NCBI GenBank assembly: GCA_964036045.1
Contig: OZ038392.1
Location: forward strand, 42,033,478-42,097,477
Direction: 5' to 3'
DNA: 64,000 bases
DNA from: Eutreptiella sp. 'Long Island Sound 2002'
Lineage: Eukaryota > Euglenozoa > Euglenophyceae > Eutreptiales > Eutreptiaceae
How positions within the stretch are numbered: the stretch's first letter is position 1; each line of letters opens with the position of its first letter. The notes under the pieces were generated by a model. It searched no databases and had not been told where the DNA came from. It saw only the letters and a list, made by a program, of their open reading frames with translations. The position numbers and the translations under genes were made by a program. Positions 34,735 through 45,899 of this stretch are shown here, in pieces.

Positions 34735-37700
34735 CTAGACTTGGCTTTCCGCAGCCCCTTCCGGCTGCGATCCACCAGGACTTTGTCCACCACGTTGCTG
34801 GGCTTTGAGTTCCTCCAACGTCCTCAACATGTCCTCAGCAACCTCCTCGATCGACCTCACTCGTCGATCTTGGCCAGGTCCACCACCATAGCCTCTTCCT
34901 CCGCCTTTTCCTTGGCCTTTGCCTTGGCCTTTTCCCCCGTCTCCGCCCTTCGCTTTCCAATCAGAAATCCGCTGCTCCTTGGGCTTCTTCTCGGGGTGGG
35001 CGGCGAAGTAGGCCTTCTTGTCCGCCTCATACACCTTGCACTGACGGTGGTCGCGTGCATGGTTGTTTCCCTTGCCATAACAGACCCAGCACCCGTCGTG
35101 CTGACACCTGTACTCTCGGAACGAGAGCGGTGGGTTCCCGATCCTCCTTGGCTCTTTGCCCCTTGGTCCCACCCGGCTCCATCTGGACCGATCCTCCCCA
35201 TTGTTCCTCACGCTGTGCGCCACAAACGCGAAGAAATGGGCCTCCTCGTGATCCTCCCGGGACCAGTGGTCTTGGCCACTTCCACTACCATCCTCCGCGG
35301 AGTTGGCCGTGTCCTCCTGGATCTCCCGATGATGGCGGTCTTCTCGGTGGCCTCGTTGTCCATGACCATGTCAATCCTGCACGTGGGCCTCGTTCTTCGC
35401 ATTGAGCTTCAACTCCACCGTGATGTACTTCACGATCTCGTCCAGGCTCATGCAGGCGAAGATGACCTGCATCCTCAGCGGTTCCCCGCGCCTCCACTCC
35501 ACGTTGTTGAGGCGCAACAACCTTTGCCCCATGGAGTCTCCAAATACCTCCACGTACACGGCGTTCTTCAGTCCCAACATCCGGATGGGTTCGACCAGGT
35601 TCCTCCTGAAGAACTCCATGATACCCGCATGGGTATCTTCCGCCGCCATGATCCTCACCGCCACCCGCTTCTTGGCGCGCTTCTTCTCCTCGTCCTCCAC
35701 TCTCCTCTTCCAGTTGCCGGGGAGGACGTCCTTCAGGAGGTGGCGGATCTCGCTGGCCTCGTTCCAGTCCTCCACCAGCTTGAGGCATCTGCGGTACTTC
35801 CGCAGATACCGGTTCCACTCCCGGACCCGCAGCTCACCGCGGTCCAGCGGCAGCGGGATGGACGACAGGTCCTCCTGCTTCTGGTTCGGAGCGTCCACCC
35901 GCTCCTCATCCTCCGACCACTGGAGGCAGGCCTGCTCCGTACGGATCAATCCTTCCCGGATCTGATCCCGCAGCTCCTCCTTCAGGTCCTGCGCCAGCCG
36001 GTGTGGGAATGTCCGGCATACCCACTTGTCCCGCGGCGCTTCCCGCATCTCGCCGACGACCTCCTCGGCGAAGTCCTCCCAATCCAGGATGAAGTCATCC
36101 AGGTTGGAGGGGTTGCCATCGTACTAGGGGATTTTGATTCCCCTGAGGTCGTCAATCCTGATGGCGTCTCCGACGTCTCCAGCCACCACTCCACCGAGAC
36201 GGATACCACCTGTGGCCGGGGGGTGTGAGTACACTCCCCGTACATCCCTCTCCTCCATGGAGTGCGGTCCAGCTGGGCCTGAACCCATGGGGTTTGGAAT
36301 GCGGGAAGGATTTGCTCCATCGGCCGTCCATATCCCCGTATTGGGGTTCTTCGCCCACAGGTTTCCGCCTGGATGACCTCGACCATGTCCGTCGGCGCTT
36401 CCCATGGTTCGCCCCTGCATGGTCTGGCTCTGGATCTCCTCTTCCGCATAAACTACCATATTCGTCGTGATCGGTACAGCCTGGGCGGCATGGGACATCT
36501 GTACCGTCAGGCTCCTCGGGTCCGTGGTTACATGCCCTTCCCGCATGGACCAAGCCGGCGCCGTTTGTTCCCCGAGCATTGTGGATTCGCTGAACATGGG
36601 ACCAAAAGGCAGCGCACCCGGGTCAACACGCGGAGGCGCGTAGGGTGCCTCTGCAGGGCCGCCCATGGGTTTATCCATGGCGCTCCTGAGGGTCTTAACC
36701 CGCTCCACCAGCTCTGCCGCGGCCGGCTTTGCCGGGAGCTCCGGACCCGAGGCGAGGGGCTGTAGCTCCTCTAGCCTTTTCAGGCGTCCCGACATGTCCT
36801 CCACCAGGTGGAGGAGGCTGTCCACCACTCGCTGCTGCTTCTCCAGGGCCAGCTCCAGATTCTCCCGGTACTGGTCCCGTTCCGCTCGCAGCTCCTCCAT
36901 GTCTTTCTCCGCGGCCGACTGGTCATCCAGGATCCCGGCGACGTCCTCCTCTAGACCGTCCTTCGCGTTGTCCAGGCGGTCTAGGCGATGCACGATGGCG
37001 TCCATCCCCATCTTTGGGTACTTGCCCATGAGGAAGGACACGTGCTCGCAGTGGCACTCAGCCTGCTTTCCGCCTGATCCGGCGCCTCCCACGGTTCCCG
37101 GCACCTCAGACTCGTCGCCCATGGGCGTGTCGCCTATGGCGTCCGTCTCTGGTCCCGTGTGCCGGGGCACAGGTGCCGTCCGGGCCCTGGCTGGCCTCTC
37201 CAAGCCCTCGGCGTCGTGCTTCAGGGCGGGCTCGGGGGCCGTATGCGCCCTGGCGATGGGCGCGGACATCTCCGACTCCGAAGGTGGCTCGTAGGCTGTC
37301 AGATAGCCCTCGGAGTGCCCCTCGGATTCCCACAGCCTAACCGGGCTGGGGTCCGTGTCCATAGCCCCGGCGTCCCTTGCCGCCGACTTGGGTGACCCGC
37401 GCTTCCGGTAGCGCCGGGCCCGTCCTCCACTGCTGCCTGAATGGCAGGCCTCGTCAGAGTCCTCCGCGGCGGAGCGGAGGTTGCATGCCTTTCGGCAGCG
37501 ACGCTCACACATGGAGACCAGGTCCTCCATGTCACGTCCTCCTCTTCCCGAATGTCGTACTTCTCTTCGGGCTTCAACTTCCGGAGTTCGCCATGCTCTT
37601 GAACGTCTCGGTTCTTCTATGGCTCCAATCTCCGGCGTGGTCTCCACCGAGTCCACAATACGCACCCCGGGCCGTCCTTGGGCAGGGCTCATAAGGGCCC

Positions 37701-37752
37701 AAGTCCCCAGGTCGGCGGTAGGTAGGGGCAGCAGGTACGCCTCTGCTACCAT
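34735..37752 (-). pseudogene. gag: LTR2 Gag, two internal stops
   Basis: Three consecutive pieces share one frame: 37752-36124, 36123-35371 and 35370-34735. Internal stops are TAG at 36126-36124 and TGA at 35373-35371. The ATG (37752-37750) uses the last LTR base followed by TG of the primer-binding site, so the start overlaps it. The first part is Pro/Glu-rich with a coiled-coil-like stretch (EELRAERDQYRENLELALEK, about 36860). The second is a helical capsid-like domain (VREWNRYLRKYRRCL, FRRNLVEPIRML). The third carries a zinc-knuckle-like CQHDGCWVCYGKGNNHARDH plus Cys and a basic GKGQ tail. It ends at TAG (34735-34737), beyond which pol continues in frame. Confidence 0.8.
37739..37751 (-). 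promoter_or_regulatory. LTR2 primer-binding site
   Basis: TGGTAGCAGAGGC directly downstream of the 5' LTR on the minus strand, matching the site after the LTR1 5' LTR. Confidence 0.75.
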
Positions 37753-40100
37753 AAAGAAGGTCCCTACCAGGACCGGCCCCCGCTGTGCCCCTTTCGCCTG
37801 TAACCCCTGCCGATTTGCTCCTGATCAACGATTGCATTTATCAAAATCCAGGGTTCCAAATCCAAAAATATAGAAAATAAAATACAATCCTCCTTCAACC
37901 CTGAACAGCAACCAGATCCCACAAATCCAGCAATAATCCAATCCACACTGCGGGCTTCCGTTCAGCACACCGGTCGTCCCACGGTGGCGGGCATGTACAA
38001 GAATTGCACCAAAGAGGAAAGCCCTGAAATTGGCATATGAAAACAAATAAAGCAAAGTTGGGGAAAGAGGTAAACATACACAATCACAGCCATAAACCCC
38101 TCGTTCCCTGGACTCAAGACCTTCCCTTGACTCACCAACATATTGCCTTGAACCAGGTCAAATGAGATGGCTAAGTACCATGTGTCAAAAGTCACTACAT
38201 AAACCCCAAAAATGTGTTCACTCCCAAGCCTCTAAATCCTAGTCCAATAGGGGAGGTGGCGTGTCATGGCCTAGGATGGCACTCAGGACCATGCCCTACC
38301 CTGACATAACCTTGGTTGGACTTGGAGTTGAATGGGCTTGGAGAACTGCCCCATGATGATGACCTCACAACATGCCAAAATCAGGCAAATCACACCATTA
38401 TGCCGAAACGTCAATTATATACTCAAAAATGCATACGGCAAATATCCAAATGCTCCATGCACGTGTCAAACCGGAAAGTAATATACAAGGGTGATATAAA
38501 CCAAAGGTCCATGCCCAAGAATATCCCATCATTGGCTCCGAAACCTCTCCGGTTATGTACATGGCATGCTTCACAGTTCAGCTCATGAGTTTGAGACCTG
38601 ATTTTGTGAGGCCTCGTGTGCCAAGCCAAAGTGACCACGTGATCCGGCATATGGTGAGGTGCAACACCGAAGCATATGCCAACGTATAAGCAACCTACCA
38701 TAGTTCACGGATCTCTAGGCACTTTACTGTTAGCCGACCAGTTGAGCACATAAAACACAAAAATGAGCATAAAATGAGGTCAAAAACATGCAAACATGTC
38801 CAAATACAAAGTTGTCATGATAGTATATCTCTATGCTCACCCATGATATCCGCGCATGGTTCAATATACAAATGATTGGAACCATTTGCGAACAATTCCC
38901 CCACTTGGATCCCCAATCGGGCGCATGGAGATACCTTCGCCACTCGTATCTACATGCCCCATGAAAATGGGAGTGCACTCATGGATCTCCTTGCCAAACA
39001 TACCATGAGCAATACATATGCGGTAGACTTAGTCTAGCGCTTTGAATTCCACAATTGGGACATGGGCAAAGCCCTTGTCACGTGTGGCTCCCCATCTCTT
39101 CGGCCACACGAAGATATATAACATGGGCGTGAGCATGTCGAAGCACATACCATGCATATAGCACATACCCTCAAAAGTGGCTCCCACCATGGTATGCCAT
39201 GCCCCTCCATGGACATAACTTCACGTTAAAAATACGTCGGAACCCAAGGAAAGTATCTATGCAACCCCAACACTCATGCGGTACACTCGAAAGTCGCAAT
39301 AAAATATTCGGTTGCACGGTCCAAGAGTTATATATCACTTTCTACCCTCTTGACCATTATCCGTTGCTATACCTGGCATGTGTACACACCAAAGGCGTTT
39401 GATGCTTCATAAATTAAGTTGAGACTAAGGCGCTTGCAACCCAACCTTCCTTATTCTCTTTCCTCACACTCGCGCGTAGATATGGCCCTTCAAAGTGGTC
39501 CCACGATTCACTTTTGTTTCCCTTATATCTCCAAGTCAAATGGGTGGCAAGTATAAGGGAAACCTGATTCGGGCATAGGGAAAAGAGTATGACCACCGGA
39601 AGAAGACCAAATCAAGTGCGGCGATGTCGAAGTCGAAAATCCGATTTCGACATCGCGAAAAATTCAGATTAAAATTTCGACTGCTTATTTAGAAAATTGC
39701 GGAAGCAACGAACCCTTTACAGATGAAATCTGACCCTTCATCGGAGTTTCCGCCAAAATATCTGGAAATAACAGTTAACCAATCGGTTAACGCAAAGTCG
39801 CGAGCCAACTGACAGTCGCCGATACATTGACCATCAGAACGAAAGGCTGAAAAATTACGGAAACATTATGATAATAAAACCCTGTTGATTCCTGATATTC
39901 TGATATATAAATCTCAGCTGGCGGCGCCTCGGTACTGAATATGGCCGCTCATAGCCGGAATGGCCAAACCTATCACACTATCACATCAGGTTAGGTCAGG
40001 TGGATGGGAGAGTATGATATCAGCCAATGGCGGCTTGCCGGCACATAGATACACACCCCAAGTGACCCGAAGATGGCCACGGGGGTCCGAACCGGCTTCA
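37752..40100 (-). repeat. LTR2 5' LTR
   Basis: 2349 bp, same orientation and length as 23924-26272. It should hold the promoter for gag-pol on the minus strand; I cannot place the start site. Confidence 0.9.
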
Positions 40101-40104
40101 ATGG

Positions 40105-42503
40105 GGACTGCCCTGATGTAATGACCTTGGGGAGCCAACAAAGAACGGTGGCTTACTACACCAGGGGGGAATGACAAGCAAGGTGTTATGAGGCAAGGTG
40201 TGTCTTCCTTCCTTGGGGACAAGCGAGCCCACAGTTAGGACCCCTGACTGGTCCAGATCCATCGGGTTCTACCCTTCCTTACAGGGTTTACCATACCCCT
40301 ATGTGTGCTACGTATGTCTGTGTGTGTCTCACTTCTCTCCCCGGCGTGGCTCCCGGAGACCGGGCTTCGCTGACGTCGGACCAAAGGTCCTAATCAGGTA
40401 CTCTTACCACTCCTATGGCGCCCAATTTCTGTGCTGGCGCCTATCCTTGGGGGAAGACGGCAAAAGCCCTACCTACTAGAGGGGAGGGGTGGCCAAGTGT
40501 GCTAAGGGCATACAAAACGCCCATTTTTGCTACAGGCCAAAAGCTAACGCACTCCCCTGCCCACGAGGAAAAGCACGCGGGACAGGAGACACCACTACGC
40601 TACACTCACTAACGCCAGCACCGGCCTTCGAAGGCAGGGTGAGCACTCATCACTTGCACTCAACTCCTGCCAGGCCTGCTGACCCTAACCCCTACACACG
40701 CTACTGGGTGCTGCTGTCGAAGATGTCTCGGGTCCTAATGACCCTCCTGTGAAGAAGACAAGAGAACACAGCGCTGCTAAGCAACTGTGGCCTAACAGGG
40801 GACGCAACAACGCGTTTCCCCTGCTAGGGCTTGGAGGGAAGGGGTGCTCTTGTTGTGTGCACAGCGCGGATGTCAATGAGGTTGAACTGCCCTCGCCACT
40901 CCTGGCTGAGGCACAGTCAATTGATTTGTGATCAGCGCCCCTGTTTTGCTGGGGCAGAAAAATGGGATAGCCGCCGAAGGCAGCTGCTGCGTGCACCAAT
41001 CACCCTGAACCCCTCCCACCTGTACAACAGAGGCAAATGAAGGGGTGTTTGCGGCGGAGGAACCAAGCCACACTCCGAGTATTTTACGCTTCTCAGTGTG
41101 ACCTATAATACACTGTCCGCAAACACGCTGATTTGTGATCAGCTCCCCTGTCAAGCAAGCAAGCGTTAAGAGACTCCTCAGGTTCTCTTAAAGAACGTAC
41201 CGAGGAGCCCCTGGGTAACCTAAACAAGGTTTACCGTGCGCAATTCGCGTGGCCTACCCTTTGATGCATCATGTGCACGCAGGGAAGGGAGGCGGAACCA
41301 TATCCTCATTGACTCAACCGGGAGGTGAGCTCCTCCTGGGCTAACCTACCTTACTCACCATGCATCGTGTGAATGCCGAAGTGAAACGAACACAAAACAA
41401 GCCTAAGCGTTTTAAGCAACCTTACTTTAACGCTACGGCTACACACGAACAAACACTTTCTTTACTTACCTCTGAAGAGAAAACAAGGGTGAATAGGGGT
41501 ACAGAAAGCGTCACAGCGTGTGAATGCCTCGATTAGGCACATGCATCGCGAGCACAGCGCATATTCTAACCCTACGTGCGCGCTGCGCGCTCCATTCGCA
41601 TCGCATACCTTTCATTCCTGTTTTGACCTGTGCAGAGCACGAGAGAGGAACACCCGACCCCCCAACGAACACAGCGTTGACAACCCTAACGTTTTGACGA
41701 AACAACCAACACGAACGCAATGCGTGCGTGTGAGATGACACTGACATACCTGAGAGGTGGGTTGTTGACCTGCTCTGTGGTGTGGGTTGAATTTGAATAC
41801 TTTTCTCTGAAGTTTATAAAAATTTTGATGCAACTGTGCAAAAATTTCCTTTAGAACTCTAAAAACTACGGCTCATACCTTCTTTTTCAAAAGCCGTTTA
41901 CGCTTGCGCAACCCTTTTCTTGGAGTCCGTTTCCTTTGTGCTTGTCTGCGACCTTGAGTTATGTGTAAAAATGACGATTTCCCGCGTGGTTTTGTCGATT
42001 TTTAACGATTTCACTTGCTAAATTGCAACCCCTTCCGCTAAACCGCAGGAATCACTCCCTTCTGGTTACATTTTCTATTTTTTCCAGCTCCTGGAGATTT
42101 GTGTCCTCCATTGGGAGTATTGCTTCGCCCTGGCCCTTGGTCAGGACGTTTACTAAAACGCTGTTTATACAGCGATAGCCGTCCGCATTAGAGCGTTCGA
42201 CTGTACCCTAGTGGGCAAGCATATGTGCTCTAGGGAGGGAGTCCTGGGTCCAAACCCCACTACCCTCAAACTTTTTCCAAAAGTTTTCGTCGCACGCCGG
42301 CGACTTTTGAGGAATGCCCCATCGAGGGGACATCATTCACGGTACATTACACTGTTTTTCAAGGGTACCTACAGTGTGATAGGCTTCTATGAACTGATGA
42401 GAATGTTTTTGGTAAGTTTAATGCATTTTCTGAGGTAATTTTGGGAATATTTGAGCCTTTTTCCTTGGTCCTACTAGCTTAGCTAACTAGTACTCCAGGG
42501 GGG
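40105..42503 (+). other. LTR1 3' internal region, no gene recognised
   Basis: Between LTR2 and the LTR1 3' LTR. Frames are short and without motif. A phrase GATTTGTGATCAGCKCCCCTG occurs at about 40923 and again at 41130. The A/T-rich stretch 41780-42180 is unremarkable. A polypurine run AGGGGGG (42497-42503) abuts the 3' LTR and is the likely plus-strand primer. Confidence 0.6.
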
Positions 42504-43212
42504 AGTAAGAAAAAGTCACTGCCATGTCTTTCTTGGAGGGCTTGATCCAGGCCAAGCCCCCCTTAAAACCCTTGTCTTGATGCTAAGACTAACTTAAGTG
42601 TTTTTATCTCTCTTTTGTTGCCTAAAGTACACTTTCTCAAAGTAACTAGGGTTGTGACCCTAGCCCCCCATGAAGTTCACCCCTACCACTCAACTGAGCG
42701 GAGGTACCTTCCTTCATGGAGGATATACCGAAATAAAATAGGCATTTCATGCTTTAGGCCTTGGAGGTTAAGCCTAGTGGTCACCCACCCCAAGACCCCT
42801 ATACTGAATTGTTTCTACCACTTATTGTGGTCCTACTTCGTAACTGTTTCTGAATTCAGTTGCTTGGCCAAGTCATTTTCTGTGTGGTCCTGACATCTAT
42901 GCCCCACATTCCTAACCAGCACCATTTCACCCAAAAGAGTGCACATGAAGTGCCTAATGCTATCTCTGAGGCAAGAGTCAGACCAATTTTCATATAAAAT
43001 CTTTTGTATTATCCATTTGTGATTGAACCTTCGTGTATAAACCTGCTTTGTCTATCTGCAGCCCTTCTGTGTTACACTGGATTCCAAAACCAATCATTGA
43101 TTCGATCCACATCCTGTTCTTGCTCTACTTGCTGCTTTGGTTTGGGTTTTCAACTACAAAACCTGCAGGATATCATCAAAATATCTGGGGCATAAATCAA
43201 GGACATCTTTCT
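42504..43212 (+). repeat. LTR1 3' LTR
   Basis: 709 bp, partner of 13177-13885. It is followed by GGTTA (43213-43217), the target duplication, and then by U0 intron sequence. Confidence 0.88.
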
Positions 43213-43490
43213 GGTTAGAGCAAGCGTTGGGCACCCTAAAACCTTCACAGACGTTGATTTTGCACCCAGGAAACCTTGGAGATGTCGACAATGTGCAGGC
43301 ACGGGGCACAATCACAAATTCAAATCAGTCAAATGGACATGTTTCGGGCTAGTTGCCCCTCCTCAGCTGAAAGAGTACACAATGACAAACCATGGTGGGC
43401 ATCACACCAAAGCAGAAAGAAAAGAAACAATGAACAACAATCGAATCACAAATTACACTAGCTGGAGGGGTTAGAGCAAGCATTGGGCAC
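43213..43490 (-). repeat. Proximal part of the B-A intron of U0
   Basis: On the minus strand it starts at the donor GTGCCCAATGCTTGC (43490) and matches the U1 intron 51364-51640. It contains a second copy of the donor region (GGTTTTAGGGTGCCC type) near 43230, so an internal duplication exists. The remainder lies at 12936-13176. Confidence 0.8.
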
Positions 43491-45288
43491 CCTAAAACCC
43501 ATGGACACCAGCTGCTGCCGCCACAGAGGCGTGCAGTGCAGAACCCCCCCCGCACTATAAAAAATCACGCTCCATCGCTCGCCCCCCCATGGAACCCGAG
43601 GGTGTAGTGCCCTGGTGTTGAACAACACCGGGGCTTGGGGGCTGGCGGTGCATGCCCAACCCTCCACCGCCCTACCTTTGCACACACGGGTGTGCCGCTT
43701 TTTTTCCCTCATGGAGGGATTCAGCAGGCCACCACTCTCCACCCAAAACTCACCCCCCGTGAAAGACCCCACACACAAAATAAGCGCCATGGGCGCCACA
43801 TCCCGCAAATGGGAGTGGAGGCCCATGCTGTCCGTCCCTTGGGGGCGAACAACTTGGATGCTACACCATGTGAACCATGGTGGAGCATTGGAGGTGCAAT
43901 ACCCATTGAGGTCTGCAACCAAGGGGGTGAGGGCAGGCCTGAGGGTAGCAGCGGCCATGTGGGTCGCCCTAAAATTAGAGGGGTTGGGGTTTCCACTTCC
44001 CACGAGGCCGAAGTTGCACATGTCCACTTGGGCCCCATATCACTCCTCCCCACGAAAAATGCCCTTGGGCAACCCCCTTAGCAAACCCACGAGTCATTGA
44101 CTCCCACTCCTACTCCCGCTACCCTGACTTTGCACCCCTTGCGGCGCCATCCCCTGCTGGGCGGTGAAGGAGGCACTGAGGGTGGAGGTGATGCTGCGCA
44201 CCTGCGCCTCAGCCACCCCCAAGCGCTGCTGGAGGTCATCCCCCCTCCTCCGCTGCCCCTCCACCTCCACCCTCAGCTGGGCCGCCTCCACACCGCCTTC
44301 CGCCTCCCCTCCTCGGCCTCCCTCAGGTCCTCCCTCATCGCCTCCACCCCCTCCCCCCTCTTGGCGGCCACGTTGAGGGCCTGGTCCAGGGCACGCTGGG
44401 TGTTGCCCTGGACCTTTTCAGCCTTCGTCAAGGCCGACTTGTGGTCGGCCGACCGACCCTTGGCCAGTGCGGCCTCGACCCCCGTGGTGGCCGCCTGCTC
44501 CACCAAAACCTGGCAAGCGTCCGTCACGTGGGTGGCCACACTGGCCCCCAAGGCCTCCACCCCCAGGGCCTCATGGGGGGGCTGGGCCGCCGCCACCTTT
44601 GCCACCTTCGATGGCTTGGGGGAGGGCTTGGGGGCGGGGGTTTGGCCCTTACCCCTAAGGGGGGGGGGGGCATCCGGCTCAACCACCACCACCTCAGGTC
44701 CCCGCTTTGTCTGCTTTCCCGGCCTTTCCCCCTTGGGTGCATACTGCCGAACCCAATCGGTAGGCGTCCACCACAGAAGGGGGGGGGGTCATACCCACCA
44801 ACCTGGTGGATGTCCCCCCCCCTGTGCAGCTTCTGCCACACTTCCCTCCCCGTATACCCCCCCCCCCCAAAAAAACACACCCTCAAAAGGAAAAAAGATT
44901 TCCTTTGGGGGGGGTCGCTCATCCCAAACAAACACAAAAAAGCCGCAACCGTTTCCCCCTCTGCGGCATTCGGCCACTTGGCCGTTTCCCCCCCAACCCG
45001 CACATAGGAGGGGAGGGTGAGGTTGATCTTTCTCTCCACCCCCCCCTCCTTCTCGGTGATGGTGACCTGCTGGTACCATCCCGTCCCCCCCATCCTGCAG
45101 GCCTCATCTGCAGGCTCCCCCCACCGCCACGACGCCCCCTCCGGCGGCCTCTTCTCCGCCTCCAGCTCCACCCGGACCGCCACCGGCTTGGCGGGCCGTG
45201 CCCCTGCTGCTTCTGCTGCTCCTCCTGCTGCCTCGGCTGCCTGGGCGTCGTCCTTGACGAAGATACGGGGCAGCTGCAAGATGGTAGC
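43491..45288 (-). pseudogene. Module B of U0: coiled coil plus 2OG-oxygenase-like domain
   Basis: The exon starts after TTTTTTTCAG (45289-45290) and ends at the donor TTTTAGG|GTGCCC. The N-terminal part (SWRWGEP, WYQQVTITEKEGG, VAAFLCLFGMS) is unrecognised. The middle is Ala/Glu/Arg-rich and heptad-like (44094-44600), ending at a TGA. The C-terminal part (from 44027) has FTGGEFWVE, FNTRALHP and GERWSVIFYS, the layout of a 2OG-Fe(II) oxygenase barrel end (distal His, then Arg in the G-x-R-x-S strand). Frames change at G-runs near 44650 and 44860, so this copy is broken. It is 211 bp longer than the U1 exon, which has lost a segment here. Confidence 0.55.
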
Positions 45289-45529
45289 CTGAAAAAAACA
45301 AAAGAAACAAAAAAAAACACGCGATAACCCGCGCGATAACCCCCGCGATAACTAGGTTATCGCGCGATAACCCCCGCGATAACCCCCCGCGATAACCCCG
45401 CGATAACTAGTTAGAAAGCGATAACCTAGCGCAATAACTAGTTAGAGCACCTAGTTAGAACGCGATAACCTAGCGCGATAACTAGTTAGAGCAGGGGTTA
45501 GAGCAGGGTGTTGTGGGAAGTTTTGACAC
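45289..45529 (-). repeat. C-B intron of U0 (241 bp)
   Basis: Donor CACCAG|GTGTCAAAAC, acceptor TTTTTTTCAG|GCTACC. The interior is a degenerate array of GCGATAACC, CTAGTTATCGC and AGTTAGAGC. Exactly 241 bp, as in U1 and U2. Confidence 0.85.
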
Positions 45530-45582
45530 CTGGTGACATGGACACATGCCTTGGCCCTCCTTCTTGGCGTCGTCCAGCACCA
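45530..45582 (-). pseudogene. Last piece of the C exon of U0
   Basis: Encodes the end of module C on the minus strand (VLDDAKKEGQ, then CPCHQ) up to the donor. It is separated from the rest of the C exon by U1, whose CA duplication (45581-45582) marks the junction. Confidence 0.8.
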
Positions 45583-45760
45583 TGGGATGCAGCATTCTAG
45601 GGCGTGGTGCGGAACGCCCCCAATTGAGGGTGTTGTTAATATGGTTGGAACCCGGAAATTCACATGTTACATGGGTGCACTATGATGCAACAATGTTCCT
45701 TCCATGTTTCGTTTGCTCGATATTGCCCGTTTTGCACTCTTTGCGATTTGATCTTTGTGT
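45583..45760 (+). other. U1 5' leader
   Basis: TIR followed by a block (45610-45755) ending CGATTTGATCTTTGTGTGCT, conserved at the 5' ends of U2 (59400-59540) and U0 (61640-61690). It probably contains promoter and untranslated first exon; no donor is conserved clearly enough to place intron 1's start. Confidence 0.6.
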
Positions 45761-45899
45761 GCTCTAACTAGTTAGAATGGGGTTGGAACGGGGTTAGAGC
45801 ACTAGTTATCGCGGGGGTTATCGCGCGATAACCTAGTTATCGCGGGGCTTATCGCGGGGGTTATCGCGCTTCATTTTATGTTTCTGCTTTTCGCTGTAG
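45761..45899 (+). repeat. U1 intron 1 array and acceptor
   Basis: CTAACTAGTTAGAATGGGG, then repeated GGTTATCGCG words, then a pyrimidine tract ending TTTTCGCTGTAG (45899). The same acceptor context precedes the C exon in U0 and U2. Confidence 0.75.

Larger units (their letters stand above)
23924..40100 (-). mobile_element. LTR2: Ty3 chromovirus with 2349-bp LTRs
   Basis: Two LTRs of exactly equal length (23924-26272 and 37752-40100) flank a minus-strand gag-pol. ATGG lies on both sides (23920-23923; 40101-40104), a 4-bp target duplication. A primer-binding site TGGTAGCAGAGGC follows the right-hand (5') LTR. It is nested in the 3' internal region of LTR1 and itself contains a LINE. LTRs differ at few positions, so insertion is recent relative to its host. 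On the minus strand the LTR reads TG...TA. Confidence 0.9.
13177..43212 (+). mobile_element. LTR1: Ty3-type LTR retrotransposon, 30 kb with nested insertions
   Basis: Identical-length 709-bp LTRs (13177-13885; 42504-43212), a primer-binding-like site after the first, a polypurine run before the second, and a GGTTA duplication outside. gag and pol lie at 13968-20932 on the plus strand. LTR3 interrupts the end of pol and LTR2 interrupts the 3' internal region, accounting for about 18.8 kb. LTR ends are AGTAAG...TCTTTCT rather than TG...CA. Confidence 0.85.

Noticed and set aside
34456-36228. 590-codon plus-strand open frame
   Set aside because: It is antisense to the end of LTR2 pol and to Gag, which carry protease, zinc-knuckle and capsid-like motifs on the minus strand. 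The plus frame has no motif and reflects GC-rich codon bias.
42190-42290. Possible tRNA or tRNA-derived SINE (GGGTCCAAACCCC box)
   Set aside because: A B-box-like sequence is present but no acceptor stem, anticodon arm or A box at the right distance; it lies in the non-coding 3' region of LTR1.
44097-45020. 307-codon plus-strand Pro/Leu-rich frame
   Set aside because: It is the reverse of the module B coiled-coil coding sequence; an inverse copy of the same frame appears opposite B in U1 (49834-50757).
45310-45510. CRISPR-like array from regularly spaced palindromic repeats
   Set aside because: Spacing is irregular, repeat units are degenerate 8-12 bp words, there are no unique 30-bp spacers or cas genes, and the segment is an intron of a eukaryotic transposon.
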